A DNA stretch of 64,000 nt from Leptospira sp. (lineage in GTDB: Bacteria; Spirochaetota; Leptospiria; Leptospirales; Leptospiraceae). The notes beneath the pieces were generated by a model. The model did not search any database. It was not told where the DNA came from and worked only from the letters and a program-made list of their open reading frames with translations. Below are positions 63,480 to 64,000 of this stretch, piece by piece; the first letter of the stretch is position 1, and every line of letters starts with the position of its first letter. The stretch is from NCBI GenBank assembly GCA_016742255.1, contig JACVCB010000005.1:1-64000 (forward strand), read 5' to 3'. Position numbers and translations under genes: made by a program.

Positions 63480-63517
63480 AAAAAGCCAAAACCACCACCT
63501 CTAAATCTAAAAAATAA
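63074..63517 (+). CDS. Small protein with lysine/serine-rich tail
   Basis: 147 residues from the ATG at 63074. Residues 1-95 are a compact helical part (AFQKFLNAMRKLSTEV, VNQLLQEPKEFDPKTIPEPYTQYVRHFIY). Residues 95-147 are Ser/Thr/Lys-rich (SKTSTSAKNKR, KKAKTTTSKSKK), like a histone-H1 or nucleoid tail. Chosen over the longer frame starting at 62972 because the coding character begins at MSQPKRV. No family recognised. Confidence 0.6.
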   Translation: MSQPKRVAFQKFLNAMRKLSTEVNDSEICKRLEILMATSKDDLPLAHVNQLLQEPKEFDPKTIPEPYTQYVRHFIYMVKRNGRMPSDILSNEENGTGGSGNSRGNQKESKVSSKTSTSAKNKRSDSSGSKPSSAVKKAKTTTSKSKK

Positions 63518-63653
63518 TCCAAACCAAGATCCCTCATGAGACCACCATCTTACGCGTGGTTTCCGTTGCCTTTCCGTCCCTGTGCTCACTACAGGGAGAA
63601 AATGCACAAATTGACAAAACAAGCACAGTCCTGGGCGACACCCTGGGGAAAGA

Positions 63654-63679
63654 ATATTTGCCTAAAATTAGGCAAATAT
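63654..63679. repeat. 26-bp palindrome with 12-bp perfect arms
   Basis: Arms ATATTTGCCTAA and TTAGGCAAATAT around AA. First of three TTGCC-N8-GGCA elements. Not followed by a T-run, so not a terminator. Confidence 0.55.
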
Positions 63680-63760
63680 AGCCGAAATCTACGTCTTAAC
63701 GGCTCACAGTCACAGGAATTCCCGTTTGAAAGCAAAAAGGTTGTTGGAACCAAGAAAAAT

Positions 63761-63776
63761 TGCCTATATTTAGGCA
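63761..63776. repeat. Palindrome TGCCTA-TATT-TAGGCA
   Basis: Second copy of the TTGCC-N8-GGCA pattern, about 105 bp after the first. Arms of six bases. Confidence 0.5.
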
Positions 63777-63806
63777 TTTAAATTCGGTGGAATCTGCTGA
63801 GTCGAA

Positions 63807-63823
63807 TTGCCCGAAGTTCGGCA
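63807..63823. repeat. Palindrome TTGCC-CGAAGTTC-GGCA
   Basis: Third copy; perfect inner arms CCGAA-G-TTCGG (63811-63821). The central bases differ from the other two, which suggests selection on the outer TTGCC/GGCA positions. Confidence 0.5.
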
Positions 63824-64000
63824 TACGAATCGGGGCAGATCATCCCCAGGGACCAACTTTCGGCATCGAGTGTCCTCGAGTGGGCGGCCTTTTGGAAGGG
63901 GTGACTCGGTTTCGCCAGCCCGTACTACGGCAATTCCATATTTTGAACTTGCTGCCGGAAATTCGTCAGTCACTCCTTCGTTTTCAGCTCTTATGGGATT

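Larger units (their letters stand above)
63518..64000. other. Non-coding end with several palindromes
   Basis: 483 bp with no convincing gene; short open frames have no family or ribosome site. Contains hairpins CCCTGT/ACAGGG (63578-63596) and three TTGCC-N8-GGCA palindromes (63654, 63761, 63807). Base composition rises in G+C toward the end. May be a regulatory or origin region or belong to a gene beyond the window. No DnaA box was spotted. Confidence 0.4.

Noticed and set aside
63536..63973. Short open frames on both strands at the window end
   Set aside because: No coding character or start signals; they run through palindromes.

Overview
The window looks like a replicon of a spirochaete, most probably a saprophytic Leptospira of the L. 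biflexa type. The evidence is indirect: AT-rich coding sequence, many small leptospiral-style lipoproteins, a MoxR/bat locus with BatB and BatC fused and htpG directly behind it, futalosine-type menaquinone synthesis (mqnD), an ethylmalonyl-CoA mutase, and two ParAB loci. I could not check the assignment against a database. I recall the htpG/bat locus being on the small second chromosome in pathogenic Leptospira, so the large or the second chromosome are both possible; the Rep-like gene next to parAB at 57-60 kb fits a secondary replicon or an integrated one.

Layout. 0-8.3 kb: end of an outer-membrane-type protein, then a complete cbb3 cytochrome oxidase operon (ccoNOQP-GHIS plus a TauE/SafE-family membrane protein) behind an FNR-like box. 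8.3-15.5 kb: an eRF1-like small protein, an ECF sigma cluster with a Spy/CpxP-like lipoprotein and a small membrane protein (putative anti-sigma factor), lipoproteins, aspartate ammonia-lyase, a response regulator, a lytic transglycosylase and a polytopic membrane protein. 15.6-18.7 kb: B12-dependent ethylmalonyl-CoA mutase and its MeaB GTPase. 18.7-24.0 kb: a tight five-gene minus-strand operon (AGPS-like FAD enzyme, TetR, lipid kinase, glycerol-3-phosphate dehydrogenase, thioesterase) suggesting ether-lipid or glycerolipid metabolism. 24-31.3 kb: HU, an NAD-kinase-like/STAS fusion, an ATPase-HDOD fusion, a cNMP-binding protein, an acyltransferase and an FMN reductase.

31.3-33.7 kb: partition locus 1 (parA-parB-DUF1569-like) with two copies of a 19-bp palindrome (one upstream of parA, one inside parB) that are good parS candidates. 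33.8-38 kb: outer membrane protein, YgjP-like metallopeptidase, low-molecular-weight phosphatase, NDH-2. 38-49.4 kb: hydrolase, thioesterase, MORN lipoprotein, moxR, DUF58, bat genes (batA carries a one-base frameshift), batBC fusion, batD, htpG. 49.4-57.1 kb: a soluble sensor kinase with an NMT1-type ligand domain, a helical repeat protein, a membrane protein, mqnD and an 836-residue fibre-like protein with two discoidin-like domains and eight exact 32-residue repeats.

57.2-64 kb: Rep-like protein and partition locus 2 (parA-parB), with a divergent gene for a degenerate NtrC-like regulator across a region carrying twin copies of a 16-bp inverted repeat, followed by unknown proteins and a non-coding end rich in TTGCC-N8-GGCA palindromes. 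Functionally, NDH-2, menaquinone synthesis and the cbb3 oxidase form parts of one respiratory chain, and the many signalling fusions are typical of a free-living spirochaete. No tRNA, rRNA, CRISPR array or insertion sequence was recognised.
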